Below, in pieces: positions 1-9,444 of a stretch of DNA of 64,000 nucleotides. The notes beneath the pieces are model-generated. The model searched no databases and had not been told where the DNA came from. It saw only the letters and a list, made by a program, of their open reading frames with translations. Source of the stretch: Acidobacteriota bacterium (GTDB lineage: Bacteria; Acidobacteriota; UBA6911; JACQSX01). Numbering within the stretch: the first letter of the stretch is position 1; every line of letters begins with the position of its first letter. Location of the stretch: contig JACQSX010000047.1 of NCBI GenBank assembly GCA_016211105.1, positions 1 to 64,000 on the forward strand. The letters run 5' to 3'. Both the position numbers and the translations under genes were made by a program.

Positions 1-344
1 CCAGAAACCGCCGCTCCGCGGAATGTAGAAACTTCTATAGAGTCCTTACCGCGTCTCCGCCGATGGGGGTTGATCGAGGTGGTCTCACTGGCTCCGGCAT
101 AAACCAGCGAAATTGGCTCCGTCTTTCACCGGCACTAACACCCATTCGCGGTACACAGCGGTATCTGGCGTATATGGCGGTATATAATGGAGCCTCGGGA
201 TTCCATCAGCGGCTCTGATTGACCTCGCTCTCATAGCCAAGTTTACTTACATGATTGCGCGGTAAGGACATCGGTCCATGGAGGCAGCCGAAGGCCTGGA
301 AGAGAACGTAAAAGCCTACGAGAAAGACAGGGGAGGGAGAAGAA
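1..344. other. Region without an identifiable gene
   Basis: No convincing gene is visible. One forward frame is open from base 1 to about 111 and could be the tail of a gene that starts outside the window, but it matches nothing I recognise. A TATAAT hexamer lies at 183-188 next to a short GGCGTATAT/GGCGGTATAT repetition and might be a promoter, though no good -35 box is seen at the right distance. Confidence 0.4.
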
Positions 345-1169
345 ATGCTGCGACGTGAGATTCGATGGACGGCAATCGGATTATTTTTCTTTTCGGCTCT
401 TTGGCCGACTGGTGTGTTCAGTCAGGGCACGGCCTGGGAGCAGCAAATTGAGGCGGGACGAAAGGCTTCTGCACGGGGCCGATATGATGAGGCCGCGAAA
501 ATGTTTACGGCGGCTCTCGAGGAGGCGCAGAAGTCTGGGAAGCAGGATGCACGCCTGGGCGCCAGTTTGACTGAACTGGGCCTGGCCTACAGCGCCCAGG
601 GCAAGTACGGTGAGGCCGAATCGGTTTTGCAACGCGCGGTCTCCGTCAAGGAAAACGTATTGGGACTGGATCACGTGGATGTTGGTCGAGCCTTGGTGAA
701 CTTGGGGGACCTTTATCGCATGAAGGAAGAACCGTCCAAAGCCGAGCCGCCCATCCGGCGCGCCCTGGACATCTTGGAGAAAGCCTTGGGGCCGGAGCAT
801 CCGGAGGTGGCCAGCGCGCTCACTAATTTGGCGGGACGCCTTCGAGATCTCCGCAAGTATGCCGAGGCGGAGCCGTTGCTTCAGCGCTCGCTGGCAATCC
901 GGGAGAAGATTCTGAAACCGGATCATCCGGACCTGGTCAGGACCTTGCTTGGATTTGCCTCTCTCTACACGGAACAGGGGAAATACGCTGAGGCGGAGCC
1001 TTTTCTGCAGCGGTCCCTAACAATCCTGGAAAAGATTCAAGCTTACGGCACGGCCTACCCGAATGCTCCCGACGTACTGGTTCGTTACGCGGACTTACTG
1101 CGCAAAACGAACCGGGAGGCCGAGGCGGTTAAGATGGAAGCTCGCGCCAAGGAACTACGCGAAAAGTAG
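345..1169 (+). CDS. Secreted tetratricopeptide repeat protein
   Basis: The 274-residue protein begins with a hydrophobic signal peptide (about residues 1-26, ending ...GVFSQG), so it is probably exported to the periplasm. The rest consists of five TPR units about 42 residues apart, with recurring KYAEAEPLLQRSLAI-like helices. This long spacing is typical of kinesin-light-chain-type TPRs, which serve as protein-interaction scaffolds. The ATG is preceded by a purine-rich GGGAGGGAGAAGAA ribosome binding site. It converges on hdrC and is not part of that operon. No catalytic domain is seen and the partner is unknown. Confidence 0.8.
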   Translation: MLRREIRWTAIGLFFFSALWPTGVFSQGTAWEQQIEAGRKASARGRYDEAAKMFTAALEEAQKSGKQDARLGASLTELGLAYSAQGKYGEAESVLQRAVSVKENVLGLDHVDVGRALVNLGDLYRMKEEPSKAEPPIRRALDILEKALGPEHPEVASALTNLAGRLRDLRKYAEAEPLLQRSLAIREKILKPDHPDLVRTLLGFASLYTEQGKYAEAEPFLQRSLTILEKIQAYGTAYPNAPDVLVRYADLLRKTNREAEAVKMEARAKELREK

Positions 1170-1283
1170 GGCTGGTAAATCGTCTCGCAGTAACGGAAAT
1201 TTTTGTAACCCCGGTGCGAACTCTCATTGCCGTCTTTCTCGCCGACTTTGATTTCTTTGGTATACGCTCTCTGCTCGACCCTC

Positions 1284-1751
1284 TTATTCTTCCGTCAATC
1301 TTCGGATCTCTTCGATCGGCATTTTCTGCAAGGGCTCCAAGCCGAGTTCCTGGCGCCTGCGATCCACCACGGCAGTGACGGGCGTCGTCCGTCCGGTTTC
1401 AAGAACGGCCTCCGCATATTTGATGACAGATTCCGGAGCCGTACCCTGTTGCGCCGCCATATTCTTCAAGGCAATGATTACTTCAACCGGCCGCACATCC
1501 TGCGGGCAACGTTCGTAACAGGTATAGCAGTTGGTGCATAGCCAAATGGGAGAATCTTGGCCGGTAAGCCGTTCGCCGAAGCCATAGAGCGCCATTTGCA
1601 TAATCATGCGCGGGTTGAAGTCTGTTGCATATCTTGCCGCCGGACACGACGCCACGCAGGCGGCGCACTGATAGCAATAATTGTGATGTTCACCACCCAA
1701 AACTTGGTTAAGCTTCTTGCGAAATGCGAAGTTTACAGAGGCTCTGTCCAT
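1284..1751 (-). CDS. hdrC: HdrC-like 4Fe-4S electron-transfer subunit
   Basis: A 155-residue iron-sulfur protein with two classical cluster motifs, CYQCAACVASCP near residue 26 and CTNCYTCYERCP near residue 72. This pair, the small size and the neighbours identify HdrC, the subunit that carries electrons between the flavin subunit HdrA and the CCG-domain subunit HdrB. It is the last gene of the minus-strand operon, 15 nt after the HdrD-like gene. The adjacent HdrD-like protein already has its own ferredoxin domain, so this HdrC may instead serve the stand-alone HdrB at 11219-12136. That pairing is inference. Confidence 0.88.
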   Translation of the reverse strand: MDRASVNFAFRKKLNQVLGGEHHNYCYQCAACVASCPAARYATDFNPRMIMQMALYGFGERLTGQDSPIWLCTNCYTCYERCPQDVRPVEVIIALKNMAAQQGTAPESVIKYAEAVLETGRTTPVTAVVDRRRQELGLEPLQKMPIEEIRRLTEE

Positions 1752-1766
1752 ATCCCTATACCGTGC

Positions 1767-2924
1767 CTATGCCATCAACTCTGCCGCAATGCTAACCACA
1801 TCCTTGATCTCAATGCGGCAATCTGCGCCCAGGTTTTGGTCTTTCATCGCACACTTGAAATGAATTTGGCATTTCGGACAGGCGGTGGCTAAGACGTCGG
1901 CGCCCGTTTCTCTGGCTTCGCGCAGGCGGTCCATTTGAATCTGTTTGGAACAGTTGGTGCAATTCATCCAATTCGCGACGCCGCAACAGATGGCGCGTCT
2001 TTGGGAATGCGACATTTCAACAACTTCTGCTGCCGCTGTGCGCAACACATTCCGCGACGCCGCATAGGCGCCCCGGTAACGTCCTAAACGGCATGGATCC
2101 TGGTAGGTAACTTTCAGGGGCTTCTGCCGCACGTGGGTGAAATCAGCGCCCATGTTTTGATCGAGAAACTCAACCATATGCTGCACATCGTAACCCACCG
2201 GACCGAAGGAGTCCGCGTAACTTTGCTCCAGGGTTACGGCGCACTCCGGGCACGCAGTGAGAATCTTCTTGATTCCGGCTTGCCGAAACAATTCAAGATT
2301 GTGTGCCGCCAATTGCTGAAAGCTCGATTTCGCTCCCGACCATAGTAGGTCGTGGCCACAACAACGTTCATCGGCCAGGATGCGCGGTTTGATCCCCATG
2401 CGATTGAGCAAGCGAATACTGTCCTTCACTGCATTGAGAACACACACATCCAAATCGGCAAAAAATGCGTCAAAGTACGGAGCACAACCCACGAAGAAGA
2501 GCACTTCGCTGCTGGCCGAGATCTGTAATCCGTCGTTCAGCCAATCCATGCGCTGCGGTTTGATTTCCGCATTGCTCATGATCCGCATCATGGAGTGCAG
2601 GGCCTCGCCGTGACTGCAAAGTCCTTTGCCACCCGTCTGCGTTGCTACAGTGCGAATTTTCTGCATCAGACCAACGTAATCGATCCGAGCTGGACAACGC
2701 TCCTCGCATAGCCTGCAGGTAAGGCAATCCCATAGGATCGGATCTTTCAGGAGGGTGGGATCCCGTTGCTGCGTCGCGCGCAGGAGCATCAGTCGAGGTG
2801 AATAACCGTGATTGGTGCGCGCTACCGGACAAATACCGGTACACTTGCCACAATCGAGGCACAAACTCGCCCGTGTCTCGGTCAGGTCTTCCATGATTCT
2901 GTCGCCGGTGTCACTCGCTTGCAT
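1767..2924 (-). CDS. HdrD-like Fe-S/CCG-domain protein
   Basis: This 385-residue protein starts with a dicluster ferredoxin domain (CLDCGKCTGICP near residue 22, CLTCRLCEERCP near 69), followed by two cysteine-rich CCG domains (CCGHDLLW and CPEC, then ICCGVANW, CTNC and CPKC). In effect it is HdrC fused to HdrB, as in HdrD, GlpC and the BamD-like subunits of class II benzoyl-CoA reductase. In HdrB/HdrD the CCG cysteines hold the noncubane clusters that cleave a disulfide. The native substrate here cannot be told from sequence. It lies between mvhD and hdrC in the operon. A downstream ATG (residue 11) is a possible alternative start. Confidence 0.85.
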   Translation of the reverse strand: MQASDTGDRIMEDLTETRASLCLDCGKCTGICPVARTNHGYSPRLMLLRATQQRDPTLLKDPILWDCLTCRLCEERCPARIDYVGLMQKIRTVATQTGGKGLCSHGEALHSMMRIMSNAEIKPQRMDWLNDGLQISASSEVLFFVGCAPYFDAFFADLDVCVLNAVKDSIRLLNRMGIKPRILADERCCGHDLLWSGAKSSFQQLAAHNLELFRQAGIKKILTACPECAVTLEQSYADSFGPVGYDVQHMVEFLDQNMGADFTHVRQKPLKVTYQDPCRLGRYRGAYAASRNVLRTAAAEVVEMSHSQRRAICCGVANWMNCTNCSKQIQMDRLREARETGADVLATACPKCQIHFKCAMKDQNLGADCRIEIKDVVSIAAELMA

Positions 2925-2950
2925 CGTGATCCCATCCGCTCGTCAAACCA

Positions 2951-3439
2951 TCAAGCGACAACGCAAGTCGCCAATTCTTGCTCCGCGGTAAGCGAGCTTG
3001 CTCGCAGGCGCATTGGGTTAGGCCCGATCTTTCTCACTTCTTCAGTCATCTCACGAATCACTCGCACAAATTTGGGTGATTCTGCGGCAGAGATCCATTC
3101 CAATCGCATCCGTTTTCCCATGCCAAGAATACGGACCACCGTCTCTAAACGTTTGTAATTTTCTGCCGCCTGCCGCGCGCCAAACATATAATGACAGTCC
3201 TCAAAATGGCAGGTGGCAACCAGCACACCGTCGGCGCCCAACTCGAAGGCGCGCAGAACAAAGCCGGGATTCACGCGACCCCCGCACGGGATGCGAAGGA
3301 TGTGCACATTGACCGGGTATTGCATGCGGCTGGCGCCCGCGCCATCCGCTGCCGGGTAGGAACACCAGTTGCAGCAGAAAGCAACCAATTTCGGCTCAAA
3401 GTTGCTTTGATCGAGCTCTCGCTTTGACATAGACCTCAT
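2951..3439 (-). CDS. mvhD: MvhD-like electron-transfer subunit
   Basis: A 162-residue protein of the methyl-viologen-reducing hydrogenase delta (MvhD/FlpD) family, with family cysteines in CCNWCSY, ILRIPCGGRV and TCHFEDCHYMFG. In methanogens MvhD carries a 2Fe-2S cluster and passes electrons from a hydrogenase or formate dehydrogenase to HdrA. No hydrogenase or formate dehydrogenase is present here, so the donor is probably the neighbouring ferredoxin system or an enzyme encoded elsewhere. The ATG overlaps the hdrA stop (TAATG), which indicates translational coupling. Residue 4 is a possible alternative start. A close paralogous domain is fused to HdrA2. Confidence 0.88.
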   Translation of the reverse strand: MRSMSKRELDQSNFEPKLVAFCCNWCSYPAADGAGASRMQYPVNVHILRIPCGGRVNPGFVLRAFELGADGVLVATCHFEDCHYMFGARQAAENYKRLETVVRILGMGKRMRLEWISAAESPKFVRVIREMTEEVRKIGPNPMRLRASSLTAEQELATCVVA

Positions 3440-6400
3440 TACCGTTCACTTGCCGTGAGAAGCAACGCTTCCAGCATTCCCCCGATCTGGTCATCTTTAA
3501 AATGGCGTAGGTCGATGGCGCCCGTGGGACAAATGGCGGCGCAAGTGCCGCAGCCTTTGCACAACGCCTCGTTAACGGTCGCAAGGGGCAAATCCGCTTG
3601 GCCGGCTGTCATTTCAATGGCATGAAATTCGCACACCTTTTCGCAGTCGCCGCAACCGCGACAAAGAATCGGGTTCACGTGCGAGGTGACGGGATCAAGC
3701 TGGATGGTTTCTCTGGAAAGCAATGCCGCCACTTTCGCCGCCACGGCAGAAGCCTGAGCAATGGAATCGGCGATGTCTTTGGGCCCTTGCATGCTGCCGC
3801 AAAGAAAAACGCCTTCGGTACTGGTTTCTACCGGTCCTAACTTGGGATGGCGTTCCATGAAAAAGCGGTCCGCGCCGCGCGGTACTTTGAGCAATGCTTG
3901 CAACACCTTGCTTTCAGCTTCGTAAGGAATCATGCCAACAGACAGCACCACGAGATCTGCGGGGATCTCAACTTCCATATCCAAACTGTGATCACGCACG
4001 CGCACTGCTTCGGCGCGGCCATTTCCGCTCACCTCTGGCTTATGAGATGGATCGTAACGCGCAAAAAGGACGCCCCGAGCGCGGGCTTCGCGGTACATTT
4101 CCTCAGCGCCTCGGCTGTAGACACGCACATCGCGATAGAGAATCGTGGCATCAATGCCTCGTTGCCGAAACGCAATGGCCTGCTTGATTGCCGCCTGACA
4201 GCAGTAACGGGAGCATCCCGGATTGGTCGCGCGTCCATCGTTGCAGTTCTCCTGGCGCGAGCCAACACACTGAATGAAAACGACACTCCTGATATTTTTC
4301 AGATCGACCGAGGTCCCCGACTCGTGAGCTGTTGTCGGATTGGGAAGTTCGTCATGCGCGCGCGCGGTCCTCGTGCCTGCAGGCTTACGAACCCTTGCAC
4401 GGACGGAAACTGCCATCATCTTTTCTGCTTCCACATTCGTGACGACGTTGGAGAGAGTGCCGTAACCGAACTCTCCCATTGGGCGATACAGATCCGCGCC
4501 AATTGCCATCACCACTGCGCCGACGCGCAGCGTATTGTCGTGTGCTGGTTTTTCGTTTAAACGTCGCAACGTTACGTCAAAATTACCCACGAACCCGGCG
4601 ATATCAACCACCTCGGTACACTTCCGAATATCGACGCCCTCTCCTTCCAGTTCACGACGCTTTTGCTCCACAAGTTGCCGGCCAGGCCGGAGGCTGGGAT
4701 ACAGCGTTCCCAGTTCCGCAACGCGACCGCCCAGACGATCAGATTTTTCTACCAGATGGACGGTGAAACCTCGATCTTTCAAATCAATCGCGGTTTGCAT
4801 GCCAGCAATGCCGCCACCAATGATCAAAACGTCGCGGGCCACTTGCATCTGTTTGAAGCTCAGTGGCTCCAGCAGCCGAGCTTTGGCGACCGCCATACGG
4901 ACAAGATCCGCCGCTTTCTGGGTTGCGCCCCCAGGATCGTCATGATGCACCCAGGAACACTGATCGCGGATATTAGCCATCTCAAACAGGTACGGATTAA
5001 GGCCGACCTTGGCGATCGTTTGCCGAAAAATCGGCTCGTGAGTTCTCGGCGTACATGCGGCCACCACGACGCGGTTAAGTTTCTTGTCCGAAATCCTCTG
5101 CTGTAACTCCTTCTGACTGGAGGCCGAACAGGCAAACATTACTTCTTCAGCATGTACAACATTGGGTAGCGTGGTCGCAGATGCTTTTAGCGCGGACGTA
5201 TCGACAACAGCGGCAATATTTACCCCACAGTGGCAGATAAAAACGCCAATCCGTGGCTCTCCGAAGGGATCAATTTGTGGAATCTCCTCGGGCGCCGCTT
5301 CCAGACGATAACCTTCGAGGTGACGCGTAGCGCGCGCCGCCGCGCCAGAGGCTTCCGCGATAGAATCCGTGATATCCTTCGGGCTTACCGCACAGCCGCA
5401 CAGGTAGACACCCGGTTTTGTCGAATCCAGCGGATAAGCGCAGGAGTCCTTTTGCTTGAAGAAGCGATCCTTGTCAGTCTCAATGCCAAGGATACGTGCG
5501 AGCTCAACGCTGCCGTCCGACGGAACCAGCGCAGAAGAGAGCACAACCAAATCATAGGCGCGACGATCGATATGGCCGGTCTGTGGGTTTTCAAACATCA
5601 CAACCGGATCGTGGCTGTCTGGATCTTCCACCACCTTGGAAGGTTTGGCGCGGATAAAAGAAATGCTTTCATCCGCCAGTGAGCGACGGTAAAGCTCTTC
5701 AAAACCTTTTCCAAAAGCGCGAATATCAATGTAGAAAATATCGATTCTTCCCTCGGGAAAATGTTCCCGGATGATCAATGCATCTTTGATGGCATTCATG
5801 CAACAAATGCGGCTGCAATAAGGAATGTCCTGCTTCATGTTGCGCGAGCCCACGCATTGGATAAACGCAATCTTTTTTGGATTGCGGCCGTCGGTGAAAC
5901 GGATCAACTCGCCACGTGATGGCCCCACCGAGGAGAGGAGGCGTTCCAATTCCAGACTGGTGACGACGTTTGCAAAGCGACTGTACCCGAACTCGCTGGC
6001 CTCGCGTGGATCAAAATAATCGATTCCTGTGGCGACAATGATCGCTCCAATGTCGAGTTCGACCTGCTTGTCTGAATCATCAAAATCAATGCACGCCGCC
6101 TCGCAAACGTCGGCGCATCTCGCACAGGCGAGCGGATTGATGCCAAGACAGTCCGCCGCACTGCGAATGTAGGCCGCAGGCACCGCTTGAGCGAAAGGCT
6201 GGTAAACCGCTTTACGGTGTTTCAATCCGAGATCGAATTCGTGAGGCACTGCCACCGGACAAACCTCGGTACAGGCGCCGCAGGCAGTGCAAGCGTCCAC
6301 ATCCACAAACCGGGCTCGCTGCAGCACTCTTACTTTAAAGCTCCCGGTTTTGCCGCGAACCTCACACACCTCGCTGTTGGCCATCAGCCTGATATTGGGA

Positions 6401-6615
6401 TGCCGACCGGCATCCATCATCTTGGGTCCCAGGATTCAGATTGCGCAGTCCATGCTGGGGAAGGTCTTGTCCAATTGGGCCATGCGGCCGCCGATGCTTG
6501 GGGCCCGTTCCACCAAATAGACCTGATACCCAGCGTTGGCTGCGTCTAACGCCGCCTGGATGCCTGCAATACCAGCACCGATCACCAAGATTCCTTTGTT
6601 CATCGGTTTGCCCAT
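3439..6615 (-). CDS. hdrA: Tandem HdrA-like flavoprotein, predicted selenoprotein (HdrA1)
   Basis: HdrA is the FAD and iron-sulfur subunit at the branch point of heterodisulfide-reductase-type complexes. The frame is interrupted once, by TGA at 6436-6438, inside the motif MDCAI-(TGA)[13 protein letters not shown]. Family members have Cys or Sec there, so I read it as selenocysteine (residue 60 of about 1058). The protein has two HdrA-like modules. The first has GAGIAGIQAAL, the Sec motif, CTACGACTEVCP near residue 110 and a second cysteine set near 162. The second has IIGGGIAGMQTAI near 592 but no Cys or Sec at the equivalent of the Sec site, and ends with ferredoxin motifs CRGCGDCEKVC and CKGCGTCAAICP. 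The start is uncertain: GTG 6687, ATG 6615 and ATG 6603 are all possible. I chose 6615, which has an upstream AGG. Confidence 0.9.
6398..6438 (-). promoter_or_regulatory. Predicted bacterial SECIS element of hdrA1 with its UGA codon
   Basis: Read on the minus strand, the TGA (6436-6438) is followed after 27 nt by a tetraloop GGTC closed by a perfect 7-bp stem, GGATGCC/GGCATCC (6398-6415). A short hairpin just downstream of UGA with a GU-containing apical loop is what bacterial SelB recognises; the E. coli fdhF element has a similar AGGUCU loop. The same hairpin occurs in hdrA2. Confidence 0.82.
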
Positions 6616-6708
6616 AAGCTCAACCTGCGGAATCAATTGCTTGCGTGGATGAAGACGGGTCGGGTCAGTCTCCCTGGTTGTTGCCACCCCGTCATCGCAC
6701 GAGTCCGC

Positions 6709-7296
6709 TCAGCTTGAAACCGCGGATTCCATTGCCTTCTCAGGCTTTGCCATTTTCCCCGTTATCCCGCCGCCAAATTCGTATCCCCGCTCAAATCCCT
6801 TTAGATTTAAATCTAAAAATCGCTCCGGCACCGAGCCGGGGACGGCCTGTCTCATTGCCTCCAGGGAAACCAGTTCCGTAACGGCGGTGAAAAAGCCCAA
6901 CATAATGAGATTGGCGATGACTTTGTTGCCCATCTCCTCCGCAATGCGTGTGGCAGGCACAGCAAACGTCTTCAACTTTATGATCCTGTTGCCCGGCTTG
7001 ACCAAATCCTCATCTATCAGCAACAGCGCTCCATCTCTCACTTCTCCAATGAATTTGTCGAATGCGTCTTGCGACATTGCCACTAGGATGTGAGGCCGGG
7101 TCATATAGGGATAGAAAATCCGTTCGTCGGATACCACAAGTTCAGAGCTACATGCGCTGCCGCGGGCCTCAGGCCCAAAACTTTGAGCCATGGTCGCGTA
7201 TTTGTTGTCGAACAATGCGCAGGCTTTTCCGACAATATAGCCACAGCGAATGATCCCTTGACCACCAAAGCCACTGAATCTAATTTCTGTCAGCAT
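6709..7296 (-). CDS. korC: 2-oxoacid:ferredoxin oxidoreductase, gamma subunit
   Basis: The protein of about 195 residues opens with IRFSGFGGQGI, the hallmark of the gamma subunit of pyruvate/2-oxoacid:ferredoxin oxidoreductases, followed by SFGPEARGSACSSELV and MTRPHILVAMSQ. With the alpha, beta and delta subunits it forms an enzyme that decarboxylates a 2-oxoacid to an acyl-CoA and reduces ferredoxin. The start at 7296 is preferred because GGAAAGG lies 9 nt upstream; an ATG at 7323 is also possible. Either way it overlaps korB. It lies directly upstream of hdrA1, which suggests joint expression and possibly electron transfer to the Hdr complex. Confidence 0.9.
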   Translation of the reverse strand: MLTEIRFSGFGGQGIIRCGYIVGKACALFDNKYATMAQSFGPEARGSACSSELVVSDERIFYPYMTRPHILVAMSQDAFDKFIGEVRDGALLLIDEDLVKPGNRIIKLKTFAVPATRIAEEMGNKVIANLIMLGFFTAVTELVSLEAMRQAVPGSVPERFLDLNLKGFERGYEFGGGITGKMAKPEKAMESAVSS

Positions 7297-8152
7297 TTTC
7301 TGTAACCTTTCCATAAGGTTCATATCGATTGCCCAAAGCCTCTAGCAGACGGCTGTTCAAGGCATCCAGGAAGGTGGGGCGTTCGCGATCCACAAATTTC
7401 CCGATCACAATCTTGTCGCGAAACTTGATGTCGATGGTGCGGGTGTCGGCGCCATGTTGGATGATGCAATTGTCACGATAGAATTGCATTTCCTGCAAAC
7501 CATCGCCAATGCGATTGCGCCGACCATACAGTGTTGGACACGGGCAGATAATCTCTACGAAAGAAAATCCTTTCTTTTGCAATGCCTCGGTCATTGATTT
7601 CGTCAAGCGGCGGATGTGCAATACGGTCCATCGCGCCACATACGATGCACCTGCGCTGTCGGCCAGATGGGCCAGATTGAATGGTTGCTCGTAAGCGCCG
7701 TACGGGGTAGTGGTGCTCGTGGCAGGAGGAGGTGTCGTCGGGGCCAACTGACCGCCGGTCATGCCGTAGGTGAAATTGTTGACACAAAACACGGCAATGT
7801 CCATGTTACGCCTCGCTGCGTGGATGAAATGGTTGCCGCCGATAGCGACAAGATCGCCATCGCCGCTGAAGACCACCACTTTCAATTCAGGATTGGCCAG
7901 CTTCAAACCGGTGGCAAAAGGGATGGCGCGACCGTGAGTGGTATGAAACGAATCGAGCTTAACATACCCAGCGACGCGACCAGTGCAACCGATGCCGGAA
8001 ACCACGGCGACTTTGTCCAGCGGTATCTGCGTCTTGTTCAGCGCTTCGGCAAGTGCGGTCATGGCCGTACCAATCCCACAGCCGGGACACCAGATATGCG
8101 GCATGCGATTCATACGCAGGATTGATTCCATTGGGTGAGTCAGTTGGCTCAT
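7280..8152 (-). CDS. korB: 2-oxoacid:ferredoxin oxidoreductase, TPP-binding beta subunit
   Basis: A 290-residue beta subunit containing WCPGCGIG near the N-terminus, SGIGCTGR, and the thiamine-diphosphate motif FSGDGDLVAIGGNH followed by NNFTYGMTGGQ. These residues bind TPP, Mg and a 4Fe-4S cluster. The sequence most resembles the KorB group (2-oxoglutarate) of the superfamily, but substrate choice (2-oxoglutarate, branched or other 2-oxoacids) cannot be fixed by eye. It overlaps korC and is separated from korA by 131 nt, the largest gap within the operon. Confidence 0.92.
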   Translation of the reverse strand: MSQLTHPMESILRMNRMPHIWCPGCGIGTAMTALAEALNKTQIPLDKVAVVSGIGCTGRVAGYVKLDSFHTTHGRAIPFATGLKLANPELKVVVFSGDGDLVAIGGNHFIHAARRNMDIAVFCVNNFTYGMTGGQLAPTTPPPATSTTTPYGAYEQPFNLAHLADSAGASYVARWTVLHIRRLTKSMTEALQKKGFSFVEIICPCPTLYGRRNRIGDGLQEMQFYRDNCIIQHGADTRTIDIKFRDKIVIGKFVDRERPTFLDALNSRLLEALGNRYEPYGKVTENADRN

Positions 8153-8283
8153 CAGCGCACCTCGGTGAGAATTGTATTGTTAGTTTTGCCCTGTCTTTTC
8201 AAGGCATGGTAGCCCGAGCATATATACAGCCAGAGACTCCACGCATCGTTACTACGCTTCTCGGTCACCTGCCGTCAGAAAAA

Positions 8284-9444
8284 TCACGCGGCTGCAGCCT
8301 CGATGACTTGAAGAATATTTTTCGGGTCATGTACCCAACCACCCCCGTGAGGCACCAGATAAGTTTCGGCCTTGCCGGCAGCACAGCGCTCTACCTCAAA
8401 AACCATCTGGCCGTAATTTATTTCCGGCATCACGAAAGCTTTGACTCTTCCCGCAAGCTCGCGAATCATTTTTTCAGGAAACGGCCACACTGTGATCAGC
8501 CGCAGGTGGCCCACCCGAATCCCCTGCTGCCGAGCCTGTTGAATCGCCGGCACTGCGACACGAGAACTAATGCCATAGGAAACAACCAACACGTCCGCAT
8601 CATCGACATTGTCCTTCTCCACCTTGATGATGTTCTCCGCGTTCTGCCGAATTTTGTTCACTAACCGATGTACGCACTTCTCCTGCGTCTGCCAGGTCGT
8701 GCTGGGATAGCCTCGCTCATCGTGGGTGAGGCCCGTAGCGTGAAACCGATAGCCATCCCCGGCTTTCACCATCGCTGGCACCAGGTCGCCATTGACCGCG
8801 TAGGGCAGATAGTTTTCCTTTCGTCCTCGGTACCACTTGCGATCGACAATCTCGATGCTCTCCGGGCGAGGGATGGAAACCTTCTCCGTGAGGTGTCCGA
8901 CACACTCATCCATCATGAACATCACGGGAACGCGGTATTGCTCGGAAAGATTGAAGGCCTCGATGACAAGATCAAAACACTCCTGTGGCGAATTCGGTGA
9001 CAACGCGATGATTTCGTAGTCACCGTGAGAACCCCAGCGTGCCTGCATCATGTCGGCCTGGCCCGGCAGCGTCGGCAGTCCGGTCGAAGGGCCGCCGCGC
9101 TGGACATTGGCCACCACGCAGGGCACCTCCATCATCACACCGAGCCCGATGTTTTCCATCATCAATGAGAACCCGGGGCCCGACGTAACGGTCATTGCTT
9201 TCTTGCCGCCCCACGCGGCGCCGAGTACCGCGGCCATCGAAGCTAGCTCGTCTTCCATCTGAACGAAGACACCGGCCGCTTCGGGAATGCGTTCCGCAAA
9301 GCGTTCGGCAATTTCGGTGGACGGCGTAATTGGATAGCCGGCAAAAAAGCGGCAGCCCGCGGCCAGCGCTCCCTCGGCGCACGCCTGATCGCCATCAAGA
9401 TAGTGGTCGCCGGTCAACACTCCTTTCGGATCAGCTCTCACCAA
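8284..9444 (-). CDS. korA: 2-oxoacid:ferredoxin oxidoreductase, alpha subunit
   Basis: A 386-residue alpha subunit with the pyrimidine-binding motif GYPITPSTEIAE, the QMEDELASMAAVLGA segment and GGPSTGLPTLPGQADMMQ, all diagnostic of KorA/VorA/PorA proteins. With beta it forms the active site for CoA-dependent oxidation of a 2-oxoacid. This is a short alpha subunit without a fused gamma domain, which fits the separate korC gene. The start overlaps the ferredoxin gene korD by 14 nt, so the two are translationally coupled. Confidence 0.92.
   Translation of the reverse strand: MVRADPKGVLTGDHYLDGDQACAEGALAAGCRFFAGYPITPSTEIAERFAERIPEAAGVFVQMEDELASMAAVLGAAWGGKKAMTVTSGPGFSLMMENIGLGVMMEVPCVVANVQRGGPSTGLPTLPGQADMMQARWGSHGDYEIIALSPNSPQECFDLVIEAFNLSEQYRVPVMFMMDECVGHLTEKVSIPRPESIEIVDRKWYRGRKENYLPYAVNGDLVPAMVKAGDGYRFHATGLTHDERGYPSTTWQTQEKCVHRLVNKIRQNAENIIKVEKDNVDDADVLVVSYGISSRVAVPAIQQARQQGIRVGHLRLITVWPFPEKMIRELAGRVKAFVMPEINYGQMVFEVERCAAGKAETYLVPHGGGWVHDPKNILQVIEAAAA

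Noticed and set aside
3847-4560. Plus-strand frame of 237 codons inside hdrA1
   Set aside because: It is a shadow of the hdrA1 coding strand; its translation shows no family resemblance, while the minus-strand frame has clear HdrA motifs.
3439-6687. Reading hdrA1 as two adjacent genes or a pseudogene split by a nonsense mutation
   Set aside because: The TGA falls exactly on the conserved Cys/Sec position, the frame is intact for over 1000 codons around it, a SECIS-like hairpin follows, and hdrA2 has the same arrangement.
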